Assembly: GCA_964304625.1 (NCBI GenBank)
Contig: OZ199838.1
Coordinates: 4,526,001-4,590,000, forward strand
From: Kudoa neothunni
Lineage: Eukaryota; Cnidaria
DNA length: 64,000 bases
Reading direction: 5' to 3'
Positions within the stretch are counted from its first letter, which is position 1. Every line of letters starts with the position of its first letter. Below the pieces are notes generated by a model. It made no database searches. It was not told where the DNA came from and saw nothing but the letters and a program-made list of their open reading frames with translations. Made by a program: the position numbers and the translations under genes. Positions 23,398 to 34,624 of this stretch are shown here, piece by piece.

Positions 23398-25093
23398 TCG
23401 ATAAATACGAAATTTTAAAATGATTAATTTTTGAAATCATTTAAATATTCGAACCCAAATTTAATGCGGGAAGGTTACACGCGCATCCAATGAAAAGATA
23501 CCAACAAAATAATAGCACAAACTGCGGTTATACACACCAAGTTACACATTAAGGTTGTGGGGTGTAAACAATCAACATTGTAATTTTTGCTTCGGTATAT
23601 GGTTAGTTGGAATTTGATTATAGTAATAAAAGGTATTTGCAATATTGTCTACAGCTTTAAATAGGTCATAGGCAGATTGCTTATAAAATATAGTTTTGAG
23701 ACCATAATGAAAGATAGACCATTGACTATAATTATTTAAATAATTTCGGTTGATGGATGTAGGAGAAAGTTATCCATATCAAGGATTTATTAACACATAA
23801 TGTGTGTGTATCTATGATGAATCCCTGAATAGAAATCTAGTAAATAAATACGGCGTTTTCCTTAGATGCGCTTGCAGGAAGGGATGTTATTAATTTATGA
23901 TTTCTGTGGTTTATAAGATGTCCTAACCACACTAATCTGGATATTATGATCTGTTACAATAGCCACTTTCTTTAAGTTTTCTTGAGTTAGTCTTACTAAT
24001 ATGTTTACTCATACAATTTTCTGAAAATTAAATGATACATTACTTTTAATAAATCTAAAATCAAAAATTTTTCTCTGGTTTTTGGAATTATGATGCTCTA
24101 AAGGAATAAATTTTAATTGTGACCTGTCATTTGTCTGAGTAACACCCTTTTTATGAGCACATATATTTTGGTACATTTGAAATTAAAATTATCTGATTCT
24201 AACAATAATGACAAATTTGCCGATTAAAAACCTAATATTACTCATTTGAGAATGATTTTTTGAACATGATTCATACCAAAAATCATTTATTTATTTAGTG
24301 TGCTTTCTCCCTGTGTTCGGTTATCTGCGTCTAACTTTACTTCCCGTTTATTTCTTCAAATTATATAATTAGGCCTGTTTTAATTTGTTACAATTAATTA
24401 AATTATTCTGTACAATAGTTATAATTGATGATATATTTTATTTCTCACAATAGGTTGATAGGATCCAATTCACCCTAAAGAATATGTATGGATAAATATT
24501 TTGACTGTATCATAAATTAATTTTTCAAATCTCTTGGTATTTTCAATTTCATATAAAAAGTTTTAAAAGAATAATAGCTATAGTTAAAAGTTTATTGGGA
24601 CTCTATTAGTACGAGTAAAACACTAAATAAAATAGTCTTGGTTCTGGTTAATCCCAAAGATATTTGAAAAGTTAATTTATGAAATTTTGCTACGTAAAAT
24701 CATTTATAGTCCATTCGAATATGGCAATGATTAAAAATATCTTATTATAATCGAAACTACACTCAAGGGATTAAATGTTTTCAGAGCAATATAAACTTAC
24801 AATATTCTAAATTTTTAGAATGCATCCATTTCTACTGTGAAATTAAATTAGAAACATTCAAGATATTACAGATTTTTTTACCAGTTATTTTGGAAATAAC
24901 GAAATGCTATATTTGGTGTGCGGAATGGGTCATAACCGATAAGGATTAAATTGAGAACAATGAATTATTAAAAAATTAAGGGTCTCAATGGATAAACATT
25001 ACTCCACAAGGATTAATAAGAAATCGTAATGAAATTTAAAATCACATAGAGTTCTTTAATGGATGAACAATTAGTCTAAAATTTTATTTATTA
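23398..25093. other. AT-rich intergenic stretch
   Basis: No gene, tRNA-like sequence or transposon terminus was recognised in these 1.7 kb. Confidence 0.5.
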
Positions 25094-25097
25094 TTAA

Positions 25098-26038
25098 CCC
25101 TTTGTAGACAATCATGGGCTTCACGAGCCCACTCACCCATTAAATTGGTATTTAATCCGAATAAGTCATCGTTTTAAACCGGGATTTCATGTAAATTCAT
25201 TATATTATGTTTCCGGATGATTCATATTATTTTTAAAAAAATTTTATCCCGATTTTAAGTCGAGTTTTAACTAAAGTGGATTATAGTTATATCCTTTAAT
25301 GTTGGTTTTACGTTCGGTTAATCTCTTACGTGTGATTTCTTCTTGCAATGATAGATTTTATTGGTTACAGTGATTTTTATCCATCCAACACTGAAAGCAC
25401 TGAGTCTGATGAATTAAATGAAACATTTGAAAATTTTAATGAATCTGACGAAGGTTTCTATTTGATTAAATTTTATATATCTGTTCCTATTTATTAGACC
25501 GTTTACTGTTCATTCGTAATTATCTGATTTCTATGTTAATGTAAAATTATGAATTATTTTGAAATGTTAAAAAACTTTTAAACAATATTTTCTGGTTTAA
25601 ATAAAATTACAGTTCGGTACACATAAAAAGCAATTGATATAAGAAACTGACAATGATGTTGGAATAAGAATAGAAAATCATATAATGATTTTTCGGTTTT
25701 ATTCTAATTGGGGTTTATCCAGTTTTCTTGTAAATAATGTGCGAGTGAAACGGAAATTAAAAAAATCTATTAGAATCATATTTAGTCTCATATTCAATAT
25801 TCGATATGCTACCTGATACTGAACTTGTATTTTTTACAATTAGTGGCGAATTTTAAAAAATATTTTATTTTAGTTCAAAAGTGTATGACCCCGAATCAGT
25901 GTGTAAAATATGATATTCAATGATAAGACATCTAACCGATTAATTGTTGTGCCCTAAAATGATTAAGCTAATCCGACAGGGTTCTTGGAGCCTAGTTCAA
26001 CCTCTTTACGCGACTGTCCGATGGGCGTCTACAAAGGG
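25098..26038 (+). mobile_element. piggyBac deletion derivative with exact TTAA ends
   Basis: The element is bounded by TTAA at 25094-25097 and 26039-26042. It has perfect 12-bp terminal inverted repeats, CCCTTTGTAGAC and GTCTACAAAGGG, the classic CCC-initial piggyBac terminus, with further inverted similarity just inside (ATGGGC against GCCCAT). At 941 bp it is much shorter than an autonomous element. It keeps the start of a transposase-like frame but no catalytic domain. It belongs to a different subfamily from the GGGGTC-type copies. Confidence 0.85.
25348..25453 (+). pseudogene. piggyBac transposase-like acidic N-terminal exon
   Basis: An ATG-initiated frame reads MIDFIGYSDFYPSNTESTES and continues with DELNETFENFNESDEG up to a GT splice-donor-like site. 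Short acidic, Ser-rich N-termini of this kind are typical of piggyBac transposases. Nothing that matches a following exon is left in the element. Confidence 0.5.
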
Positions 26039-26042
26039 TTAA

Positions 26043-27119
26043 TAATGAAACAAACATAAACTCCAATTGATCAAACATTAACATTTTATTTTTATTTTTC
26101 AAAAGTAAGAAACCAGAAATTTGAAATAAAGTCAATACTAATTGAAAAGGTCTACACAATAATATTACTCGGAAATAAATTGATGCCTATTGGTATGGAT
26201 TAACGACTAATCGACAAGATTATAGAACCTAACAGTTATATTGGTTAATGAGATTAAAAAGCAACTATTTTGGTAGCATTTACACACATAATCTTAACAT
26301 CTACATCGACTTAGTTGCAATGGAGTCTTTTTATTAATAGAAACGAGGTAACAACACCGAAAATTAATCTTTCGAGTATCAACTCCTAATACTCGCTAAT
26401 TCACACCCCTCAAACTAGTAAACATAAAGTTGATAAAAGCTTGCAGCAGGTTTACACTATTTCAAAAAATATCAATGAAATTATAGAAGTAAGTCAGAAG
26501 TCTTAATTCAATATTAATTACGTTGCCGTTCGATAACTATCGTCAAGATAATAATTTATGAAATAACAGATTTGTGATCAATATTCTTCCACGCTGGTTT
26601 GTCCACATTCCAAAACACATGTTTTTTCGGCCCCACGCTATATCTTTATGTTAAACATGTACTTATAATTTCATTTGAAATTATACGGCCTATAGTAAAA
26701 CATTATTCAGTTTTAGCCCAATATCTTCACCACAATTAATCAGCTTAAACATTACGGACATTTTGCGGCCTAAGTACTATTTTGTCAGCTCAAATTGTAT
26801 TCATATTTAGAAAAATGTATGAGCTTTCATTTAATAATCATAACCTGCAAAATATACAAAATTAATATTTTTACGACAGTGTTAAATTAGCTAAATTAAA
26901 ACATTTAAGTTTCCAGCGTGGTCTCAAATTAATCCTCTAAGCTGTGAAATGGCGATAGACTGTACTTATCACCACATAAACAATTAAATCAAATTTCAAT
27001 CAGGCAAGTGTGTAAGCTAACAACTTAACAGCTGATTTACTTAAAACATTATCACGTGAGATGAGTAGCGGCGATAGTTATTTACGCCTGTTATCGGAGC
27101 TCTTCGTTAGTTAGAGGAG
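26043..27119. other. Upstream region of the eIF4A gene
   Basis: No reading frame or repeat was recognised. The promoter and 5' untranslated region of the helicase gene should lie toward the right-hand end of this 1.1-kb stretch; no TATA box could be singled out in such AT-rich DNA. Confidence 0.4.
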
Positions 27120-28596
27120 ATGTCGCAAGCTACTGAGGTACCCCAGAATGATTCTACTGATATAGGGTATACTTTTGATAGCTGATCGGTATGTTGTAAT
27201 ATGTGGTTGGTTCTAGAAAGTTGGAGACTGCTTTTGAATTTGATGTGATTATATTGGTGCTCGTTTGTTGATGCATAATGATTGAATAGGATTTAACATA
27301 CCAGGTTGTAACTAGTTTTGATGAATTAGGTCTTAAAGAGAGTGTGCTAAGAGGAATTTCTAATATTGGGTAATGTGCTGTTGGTGTGACGAATTTTGGT
27401 GAAATTTATGTGTTATAGATTTAATCAACCATCACCAATACAATGTAGAGCAATAGCTCCAGCAATTGCTGGTGCAGATCTCATAGCTCAAGCTCAATCG
27501 GGATCTGGGAAGACTGCAACTTTTGTTATATCTACACTTCAACGCGTGGACACCGAGAAAAACAGTTGCCAAGCTATTGTCGTTTCACCAACCAGAGAGT
27601 TAGCCAAACAGATATGGTCTGTTTTTGATATTATTGGCAAATATATGAATCTCAAGTGCCACGCTTTTATCGGTGGTACCAGTGTGCAAGAAGACACCAA
27701 CATATTGAGTAGAGGATGTCATGTTGTTGTTGGAACACCGGGACGTATCAATCACCTGATTGAGCAGAATTGTCTTCTCACCGACAACATCAAAATGTTT
27801 GTATTAGATGAAGCTGATGAGATGTTGTCTCGTGGTTTCACCACTCAGATCTACAACATTTTCAAGAATCTTCCATCAGGAATTCAGGTATTTATTGTCT
27901 GTTGATTCGTTTAATCATGCTTGTTGATTTACTTTGCAATTAAATTGGTCGATCTACATTAACATCGCTGTTATAGATTATGTTGTATTCAGCTACCCTA
28001 TCAGACGATGCTTTGGCTGTAACCAACAAATTCATGAATAATCCCGTTAAGATTTTGATGAAAAAAGAAAAGCTCACTCTTGAAGGTATCAAACAATACT
28101 ACATTGCAGTGAAAGACAACAACGCCAAAGTTGAGTGCATCAAAGATCTCTATGGCGCTATCAAAGCATCACAAGTTGTGATTTTTGTGTCCCACCAAAA
28201 AATGGCCGAGAAATTGCACAGCATTCTCGCCAAAGAGGGACACGATGTAGCTTTTATGCATTCCGGTATCGACCAATGCTACCGTGAAGAGGTCATGGCC
28301 AACTTTAGACAATGCAAATTTAGAATCTTGATCTCAACCGATCTTATTGTATTTTTTGCTGTGATAAGTAATCTATTAATTTTTTCGTCTAGGCTCGTGG
28401 TATTGATGTACAAAATGTCTCCCTTGTTATTAACTTCGATGTTCCTACCCACTATGAGACCTATCTTCATCGTATTGGTCGTGGTGGACGTTTTGGAAGA
28501 CCAGGTCAAGCCATCAGTTTTGTAATTGAACAAGAAATTCAATTCGTCAAGGAAATCGAAGAGTTCTATCAGACTCATATTGCTGAATTCTGTTGA
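27120..28596 (+). CDS. eIF4A: DEAD-box RNA helicase eIF4A
   Basis: Five exons read in phase: 27120-27137 (ATG, MSQATE), 27305-27369, 27419-27887, 27977-28348 and 28393-28596. All helicase motifs are present in order: the Q region (FNQPSPIQ), AQSGSGKT (motif I), PTRELA, GG, TPGR, DEAD, SAT, VIFVSHQ, ARGID and [11 protein letters not shown]. The length (~375 residues) and spacing match eIF4A, the translation-initiation helicase that unwinds mRNA 5' leaders in the eIF4F complex. Motif I has S for the usual T, and the C-terminus ends at HIAEFC, a few residues shorter than usual. The first exon is uncertain: the ATG frame stays open to 27166, but only the donor at 27138 joins exon 2 in frame. Strongly diverged but apparently intact; eIF4A is a better fit than eIF4AIII, though not proven. 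Confidence 0.9.
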
Positions 28597-28619
28597 GAGT
28601 GATTTCAACGTCATTCAGC

Positions 28620-28625
28620 AATAAA
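28620..28625 (+). terminator. Candidate poly(A) signal of eIF4A
   Basis: AATAAA lies 24 nt after the eIF4A stop codon and is followed by a T-rich stretch. This is unusually close, so a further signal downstream may be used instead. Confidence 0.4.
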
Positions 28626-28800
28626 AATTTTCCCCTCGTGTGTTGTCAACACCGCACAGCTGCTCTCTGTCACTCAAATTATACCCTATTAAACCAATCA
28701 TTCGTCTATATAAACGCACAGTATATAGAATTTAGAGTTGATTTTTCCTTATTTGATAAAATCATGATTTTGCGCATTGAACTCAGTTTTCGTTAAAACT

Positions 28801-29073
28801 ATGTGTGGTTGTCTCTTTTGTGACGTGCTTAATTTGAACTTTGAGCTAATCTCCTCCTGCACGTTTTATTTTGTTGTTTTTTCTATCACATACCTTGTTA
28901 GTATCCTCGTTTGCAGCGGACTCGTATCTATTACAGTATTTCCCGAATATAACAGTTGCTTGCCGGTAGAAGGTTTGTTGGATTATATATTATGTCTAGG
29001 TTTTGCGTTGTCTGGTGCTTTTACTTTTGTAGTGGGATTTAGATCCGTATTCTTAACATTTATATTACCGTAA
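28801..29073 (+). CDS. Hydrophobic 90-residue reading frame ending in a transposon terminus
   Basis: The frame starts at an ATG (MCGCLFCDVLNLNF) and contains about three hydrophobic stretches that could span a membrane. Its stop codon lies inside the left terminal repeat of the Tigger element beginning at 29065. It may be a host exon whose end was replaced by the insertion, or a chance T-rich frame. No family is recognised, and it lies only 205 bp after eIF4A. Confidence 0.25.
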   Translation: MCGCLFCDVLNLNFELISSCTFYFVVFSITYLVSILVCSGLVSITVFPEYNSCLPVEGLLDYILCLGFALSGAFTFVVGFRSVFLTFILP

Positions 29074-30810
29074 ATCCTCGTGTATAAGCCGTACCCCGCC
29101 GTGCCAAACTAATTTTGTCCGTCATCCCCAATACATTCTTTCATCCATTTAGCACACTTAATTTAACCTAGTCACAAGTCATTCGCCAAGTCTACGGTCC
29201 GTCGTCACACGCACGTGTTGGCTGACGGAGTTGCAATCCCACCAAAGAGTGATCTCACCTTTGCAGAGAAAGTGTTACGCCTGTAGTAAATTTTAGTAAG
29301 CAAGTAACGAATCACACAGCACATTTTTAAACTATGCCATCGAGAAGGGCAAAGTACGACCCCGCGTTTAAATTGAAAGTTGTGAATGTGGCTTTGGAAA
29401 CTACCAACCGAAATGCTGCTGCTGTTTTTGGCATAGATGAAAAGCAGGTTCGTGAATGGAAGAAAGCTCAAAATAGCTTGGAGATGATTCCACCATCAAA
29501 GTGTGCGAGAAGAGGAAAACAATGCCATTGGCCCGAATTAGAAAACCTCTTTAGTTGCTTGGGGTAACAGAAACAACATTCAAGTTGAGGCTATGAAGTG
29601 GTCCAAGAAGAATCGTGAGTTGTGTCAAAATTTCAAAGCTTCGCGTTGTTGGTTGAGCAGATTCATGACAAGAAATAAATTTAGTCTTACGCTAAAAAAA
29701 CGAAAATTGCTCAAAAGCTACCTAAAGACTTGGAAGATGAAGTAATTTCAATTTAAACTATTCATCATAAAACATCGCAAGCAATCACAATTACTTTCTC
29801 AACAATATTAGAAATATGGATGATACCCCAATTTTTTTTGATATGATTGGGAACAAGACGGTCAACAAAGTCAGAGAAAAAGAAATATGCTCGAAACCAG
29901 CCAGGCATGAGGAAGAACAATTCACTGTGATTTTAGCTTGTTTGGCCGATGGTGATTTTCGAGGGGAAAACATTCCCTTCAAAAGAAAAGTTTCCTCCTG
30001 GCATCGTTGTCCACGTACAAGAGCGTGGTTGGATGGATGACGAAGGGGATCTGAGGTGGGTTAATGGCATATGGTCTAAACGTCCTGGTGGCTTATTGAA
30101 GAAACGGTCGCTTTTGATGTGGGACAAGTTTAAGTCTCATCTTTTTGAACGTGTCAAGCGACGTTTGCAGAAAAATAACAGACATTGTTGTCATACCTGG
30201 TGGTTTGACATCAATTCTCCAGCTCCTCGATGTTTCCACTAAATAAACCTTTCAAAGATAGACTTCGAGCAATGTGGAACGAATGGATGATATCTAGGGA
30301 TCACCAGGTTACTCGCGATGGAATACTCAAAGCCCTTTCTTTAACTATTGTGTGTTGATGAATTCTGCAAGCCTGGAAGGATTTGAAGGCCGAAATAATT
30401 GTAAAAACCCTTCAAAAAATGTTGCGTCAGCAAGGCAGTGGATGGAATAGAGGACGATGTTCTATGAGAGCATGGCGAAGAAACCTCACCTTCTGATTCC
30501 GATGAATTCGATCCTTACAACGACAATTTTACCCCGCGAATGGAATCAAATGTTAGAGATTTCGCATGACAGTGACCAAGACTAATCGCCTCATTACTTG
30601 AGTACAAATGCTGGATATTTCCTAGTGTCTTATTGTTGAATAAATTCATTTGTAGCATTTGCGCTTTCCAAAGGGTACTTTAACCCCCCCAAACATAGTA
30701 ACAAGTTTATAGATATAATTTTTAGGCTGCGTGTATAAACCGCACCTCAAACTTCTAAACAAAATTTTAAGGTTTACAGGTGCGGCTTATACACGAGGAC
30801 CTTAAGGTAA
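29065..30810 (+). mobile_element. pogo/Tigger-type DNA transposon with TA duplication
   Basis: Terminal inverted repeats of about 30 bp share TCCTCGTGTATAAGCCG and its complement. They start at 29065 and end at 30810, and TA dinucleotides flank both ends (29063-29064, 30811-30812). This is the Tc1/mariner-superfamily target site. At 1746 bp it is near full length. It carries a JRK/Tigger-like transposase in pieces on the plus strand. Confidence 0.88.
29334..30590 (+). pseudogene. Tigger (CENP-B/JRK-like) transposase, frame-broken
   Basis: The N-terminus from ATG 29334 is a helix-turn-helix (YDPAFKLKVVNVALE, then AAVFGIDEKQVREWKKAQ). The CENP-B second domain follows in another frame near 29575-29700 (NFKASRCWLSRFMTRN). 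The DDE catalytic part begins at about 29815 (MDDTPIFFDMIGNKTVNK, FTVILACLADG), changes frame near 29950, and continues VVHVQERGWMDDEGDLRWVN and RPGGLLKKRSLLMWDKFKSHL. The last part (about 30240-30360) again needs another frame. At least three frame changes, plus stops, make it inactive. The modest number of lesions suggests middle age. Confidence 0.85.
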
Positions 30811-30812
30811 TA

Positions 30813-31721
30813 AGTTATCTCAATATGTTGCTAATGTTGAATAAGTCAAAACTAGAGTTTCTAAAGAGCGTGATGGGGGATGGAAAAGGTATGATTCCCA
30901 TCAAATAAGCGTTGAGCGTAACAACGAGAGTGTGAGCGTGATGTGGCGTGGCATGCGGAGTTACTAAAATGCTAAACGCTGCATTCGTTACATCAAAAAC
31001 GTATTTATTAAGACAAAAATTAGAAAACTGTAGTCTTTAGAGTTTCAACTAAAAAAAACTAACTTCGATATTCCTCTCACACCCAATAATTAACGTAATT
31101 ACTCCGTAATTTTCCTTAAATTTAATTTATATAAGTTTAAGTTTACAATGCATTTAAAGATGAAGAAAACATTTTATTCGTATTATTCTTCGTAAAAACC
31201 CCTTTTTTATATACAGCGCGGTCGTTTATTAGCCTACTTCTAACGCCCAAGCTATCATAATTTCTAGGGTTTTCTCGATACCGATACTGGCATCAGTACT
31301 CGGTACTCGTCCAAAGTTACTGATACTTAAAACCAATGTATAATGAAGAATAATGTGTCAAATTACATTAAGATGTATTCATATGCCTTTAAATTGGCTC
31401 TTTAAAAATTATTCTTACATTTTAAAAATCTTTACGTATTTCACCATTGAATAGCACGAAAAACATACTAGGCTGGCAATAAAATATTCTGAATAAGTAT
31501 CAGAAAAATAATAATCGCATTATTAACATTTTTAATTTAAATATATTTGACCATGCTTACATACCAAGGTTTAATGGATAGTATCTCTCTTCAAGGAATT
31601 ACGATTTAGAAATTAAAATGAAAGTGGAGCCGTTAAACACAAATGAAACAGAACAAGGAATAAAACAGACAAATAATATATAAATGAATTACTCAAAATA
31701 ATACAAATATTTTAGCCCTCC
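30813..31721. other. AT-rich stretch between two transposons
   Basis: No gene or repeat was recognised in this 0.9 kb between the Tigger and Merlin elements. Confidence 0.5.
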
Positions 31722-32479
31722 ATATCAGAATCGGTGGTAACCCGTGTGCGCGTGCGCCAAGCAGGTTCGCTCTAAAGCGAGGAAATCGCCCTGATATTCT
31801 GTAGCTGGCGCATTCGTTTATGTTTCAAAACAATATTTTCACGGCTATTTTAGTTTGAGGAATTTTTTCAGGGGTTACATGTCAACAATATTGATGTCAA
31901 AATCCTCAAAGACTCTAATCACCAGTCATAAATCATTAATTTTTAAGAACTAAAACATGGTTATTGCAAATTAGCAATACTTAAATGTTGTTTAAATACA
32001 AAACCAAAAAATTATCATGCGATTGCAACTTAGAATTATTATAATAAAAACAAGAATAATATGAGATTTACTATGATCGTACTTAGATTTATTAATGTAC
32101 ATTATTAGAATTTATGTTACGTCTTATTTATGCTATTTGGACCCCGATTAATAATTTTAACGAAAATTATATTTGATGTGATTATTAATATATGAGTTGA
32201 TAAAGGCATGGCAGAAATAATATGATTTATATTTCAAATTTAAAGTCTAGAACATTTCAATGTCTTCGTTAATTAATTCAAAAAAAGGAAAATGAGTAGT
32301 AAAAAGAGAAATAAAGAAAATTATTTAACCAATTAAATGCTCAAACCTTAAGAACAATGCTATATAAATTATGGAATTACTAGAACCAATTTATTATATC
32401 GCGGAATAATATATTTAAGTAAAAGTTTCAACACTAACAAAATATACAAGTTGTGCTCGAACAAGAACAGACTTATAGA

Positions 32480-33345
32480 GTTTTTAACAAATTATAATTT
32501 GTTAAAAGATAGAGCCGGCGTATGTTACCAAATGTAAAACCGGTACAGTTGAAACTGGTTGAAAGAAACAAAAAATGATTATAGATAAAGTTGCTTGGAG
32601 ATGTAACAATAAAAAATGTGGGGAAATTTATTTCTCTTCGTAAGAATTCTATTTTCCGAATTTTCAAAGTTAAAAATTAAAGTATTTTTGATTTTACTCA
32701 ACATTATATATAATAGTTTTAGACGATCTTATTATTTATTATTGGATCCATGAATGTAGGAATAAATTCATAATATCCGATTTAAGGATTTCCTCCTTAA
32801 ACACACTTGTGGACTGGAAAAAAGAATTTAGGTTCCTGTGTGGAGAAAATTCTCCAAATGAATTCCCAAAAGATTGGAGGTAATTATATTTTCTATTTAT
32901 AATTAATATTTCGTTAGGTCCTGGTAAAATCGTCGAAATAGACGAATCGAAAATTCGGGAAAACGCAAGTATATAATCGCGACCGAACTATGAAGGACAA
33001 TGGGTATTTGGTGGTATAGAGCGAGGATCTCACAGTATTTTTGCCGTCCCAGTCAATAAAAGAAACCACCAAACTCTAATACCATTGATCAAGAAATATA
33101 TTTTAACCTGGTTTTTATCTTAAATAAAAACAATATAACTGTATTTAGGTACCACTATACATACCGATGCAGCGAAAGTATATAAAAAGTTGTCCTCATT
33201 AGGTTATCAACATCGCGTGGTAAACCATAGTGAGTTGCTATGTTGCGAAAGATGGCACACACCACCTAACACTATTGAATCAACTTGGCGTCAGTTGAAA
33301 CTTTCGTTACCGTCGAATGGAACGAGAAAATACTTGTACTCAAGG
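32480..33345 (+). pseudogene. Merlin transposase with introns, partly broken
   Basis: The N-terminal zinc-ribbon is readable near 32580-32640 (WRCNNKKCGEIYFSS). After introns of the usual short size, an exon from about 32920 reads KIVEIDESK (first Asp), GQWVFGGIERGS and IPLIKKYILTW. The next exon, from about 33150, reads TTIHTDAAKVYKKLSSLGYQ (second Asp) and NTIESTWRQLKLSLP (third position). A stop interrupts the middle exon just after IDESKIRENASI, and at least one more interrupts the N-terminal part. All catalytic positions remain recognisable. Confidence 0.72.
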
Positions 33346-33754
33346 TTTTTATATAGATAATTGATCAATTATTAAATTTTGACTTAGTTATTTCTATAAA
33401 TATATTTTCAAACGAAAAATATCTGAAAAACAAGGAAGATCCCTTTTTGGAAATGTTAAGACAATTGGGGACGACTTGACTTTTAAAACTTAATTAATGA
33501 ACTATATTCTATATATGATAATTAAATAATTACTTTTGGCAATACGTTTGTTATAACTGACGAAAATTCATATGGTTTTAATCCACATATATAATGTATT
33601 AGGAAAATTTTTTGAAAGCGTTAATTTCGATTATTTTTTTGAAGTTATACTTCATTATTCGTTATTATATCAAAATAGAAAGTTGCTGCATGCCCAGAAA
33701 AAGTTACACAAAATGACATATATAAATTAATATCGTGCCCAGACGGTGTCTGTG

Positions 33755-33850
33755 ATTAGATTGGCGTTAGCGGGCGCGGCGTGTGATTAGCAACCTCAAG
33801 TAGGTGTTAGTTAAGGGCAACGAGTTCGAACCCTGCTCTATGATAAACGC
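33755..33850 (+). other. tRNA-like sequence with long variable arm (SINE head or pseudo-tRNA)
   Basis: An A-box-like ATTGGCGTTAGCGGGC and a B-box core GAGTTCGAACCCTGC are separated by about 55 nt, the spacing seen in class II (Leu/Ser) tRNAs with a long variable arm. The acceptor ends do not pair well. It lies inside the Merlin element near its right end, so a tRNA-derived SINE or decayed tRNA is likely. Confidence 0.42.
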
Positions 33851-34157
33851 GCGCGAGCTTAAAAAAATAAACCACGTGGTGCACGAATTTGATGTATAAT
33901 TGTGTCCTGTGGTCGACTGCGCGCTTCTAAAGTCGTTTCATTTTTAATTCGCGACATTCATTGGCGCACGCGTGCAAAGGTACCACCGAATTCTGGTATC
34001 GTTCCTATTTTTAGGGTTTATCGCTATTTGGAAATTACTTTTTAAATTAATGAAATTGGAGGGGAGAATTAAGTATAACACCGAAGATTTCTACTATAAT
34101 TCGTTACTTTTAAAGTTTTAAGTGGAAGTTTAATCTACGTAGATTTAACTTTTACGT

Positions 34158-34622
34158 GTTTTTTTGTTTTACAAGGTCAAACCTCTGGCGCAACTTGTTA
34201 GGCTGTGAAGTTCGGACTGGTTGGGTCTTCCCATTAACGCTGTAGGCACCGCGGGACGAAGTATGAAACCCCGCGCTTTATCCTTATGCCGGTAATGTGG
34301 GACTTTTAACCCACTAAACCATCCTCGTCTCAGGGCGACCACAACCCCACAACCCTATCCCTTTAAGGGCATTGGCGCTGTGAGGCCTAAAAATTACTGG
34401 CCGTTTCGATGGGTTCCTGAGATTCCAACTCCTATTCATGTAAATTTGGCTGCTGGTGCATCCCGCCTCGCAGCGAGCGTACACTGTGACCACAGCTCCC
34501 AAATATGGGATAGAGACGCACCCGACATGAAACAGTAGTCTCGTCTGACCATTGGCGGATCCGAACCTATTACCGCAAGGTCTGAGCCCGAGTGTCACAC
34601 CGATGTGCTTTCTGTCTTCGGC
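34158..34622 (-). mobile_element. tRNA-derived SINE, head type 2
   Basis: On the minus strand a tRNA-like head near 34600 (AGCACATCGGTGTGACACT, then TAATAGGTTCGGATCCGCC) is followed by the same body and ACAAAAAAAC-type tail as the 9.9-kb copy. The two copies are collinear over their whole length. The target duplication could not be resolved. Confidence 0.78.
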
Positions 34623-34624
34623 TC

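Larger units (their letters stand above)
31722..33999 (+). mobile_element. Merlin-type DNA transposon with ~39-bp terminal repeats
   Basis: The left end (ATATCAGAATCGGTGGTA, then GCGTGCGCCAA) and the complement of the right end (ATACCAGAATTCGGTGGTAC, then GCGTGCGCCAA) align over about 39 bp with few differences. The transposase remnant lies between them on the plus strand. No convincing 8-9-bp duplication was found, so one or two terminal bases may be missing. The ends are strikingly GC-rich. A tRNA-like sequence lies near the right end. Confidence 0.72.

Noticed and set aside
27120-27166. Longer first eIF4A exon reading [16 protein letters not shown]
   Set aside because: A donor at 27167 would leave phase 2, and exon 2 then hits a stop at once; the donor at 27138 joins in phase 0.
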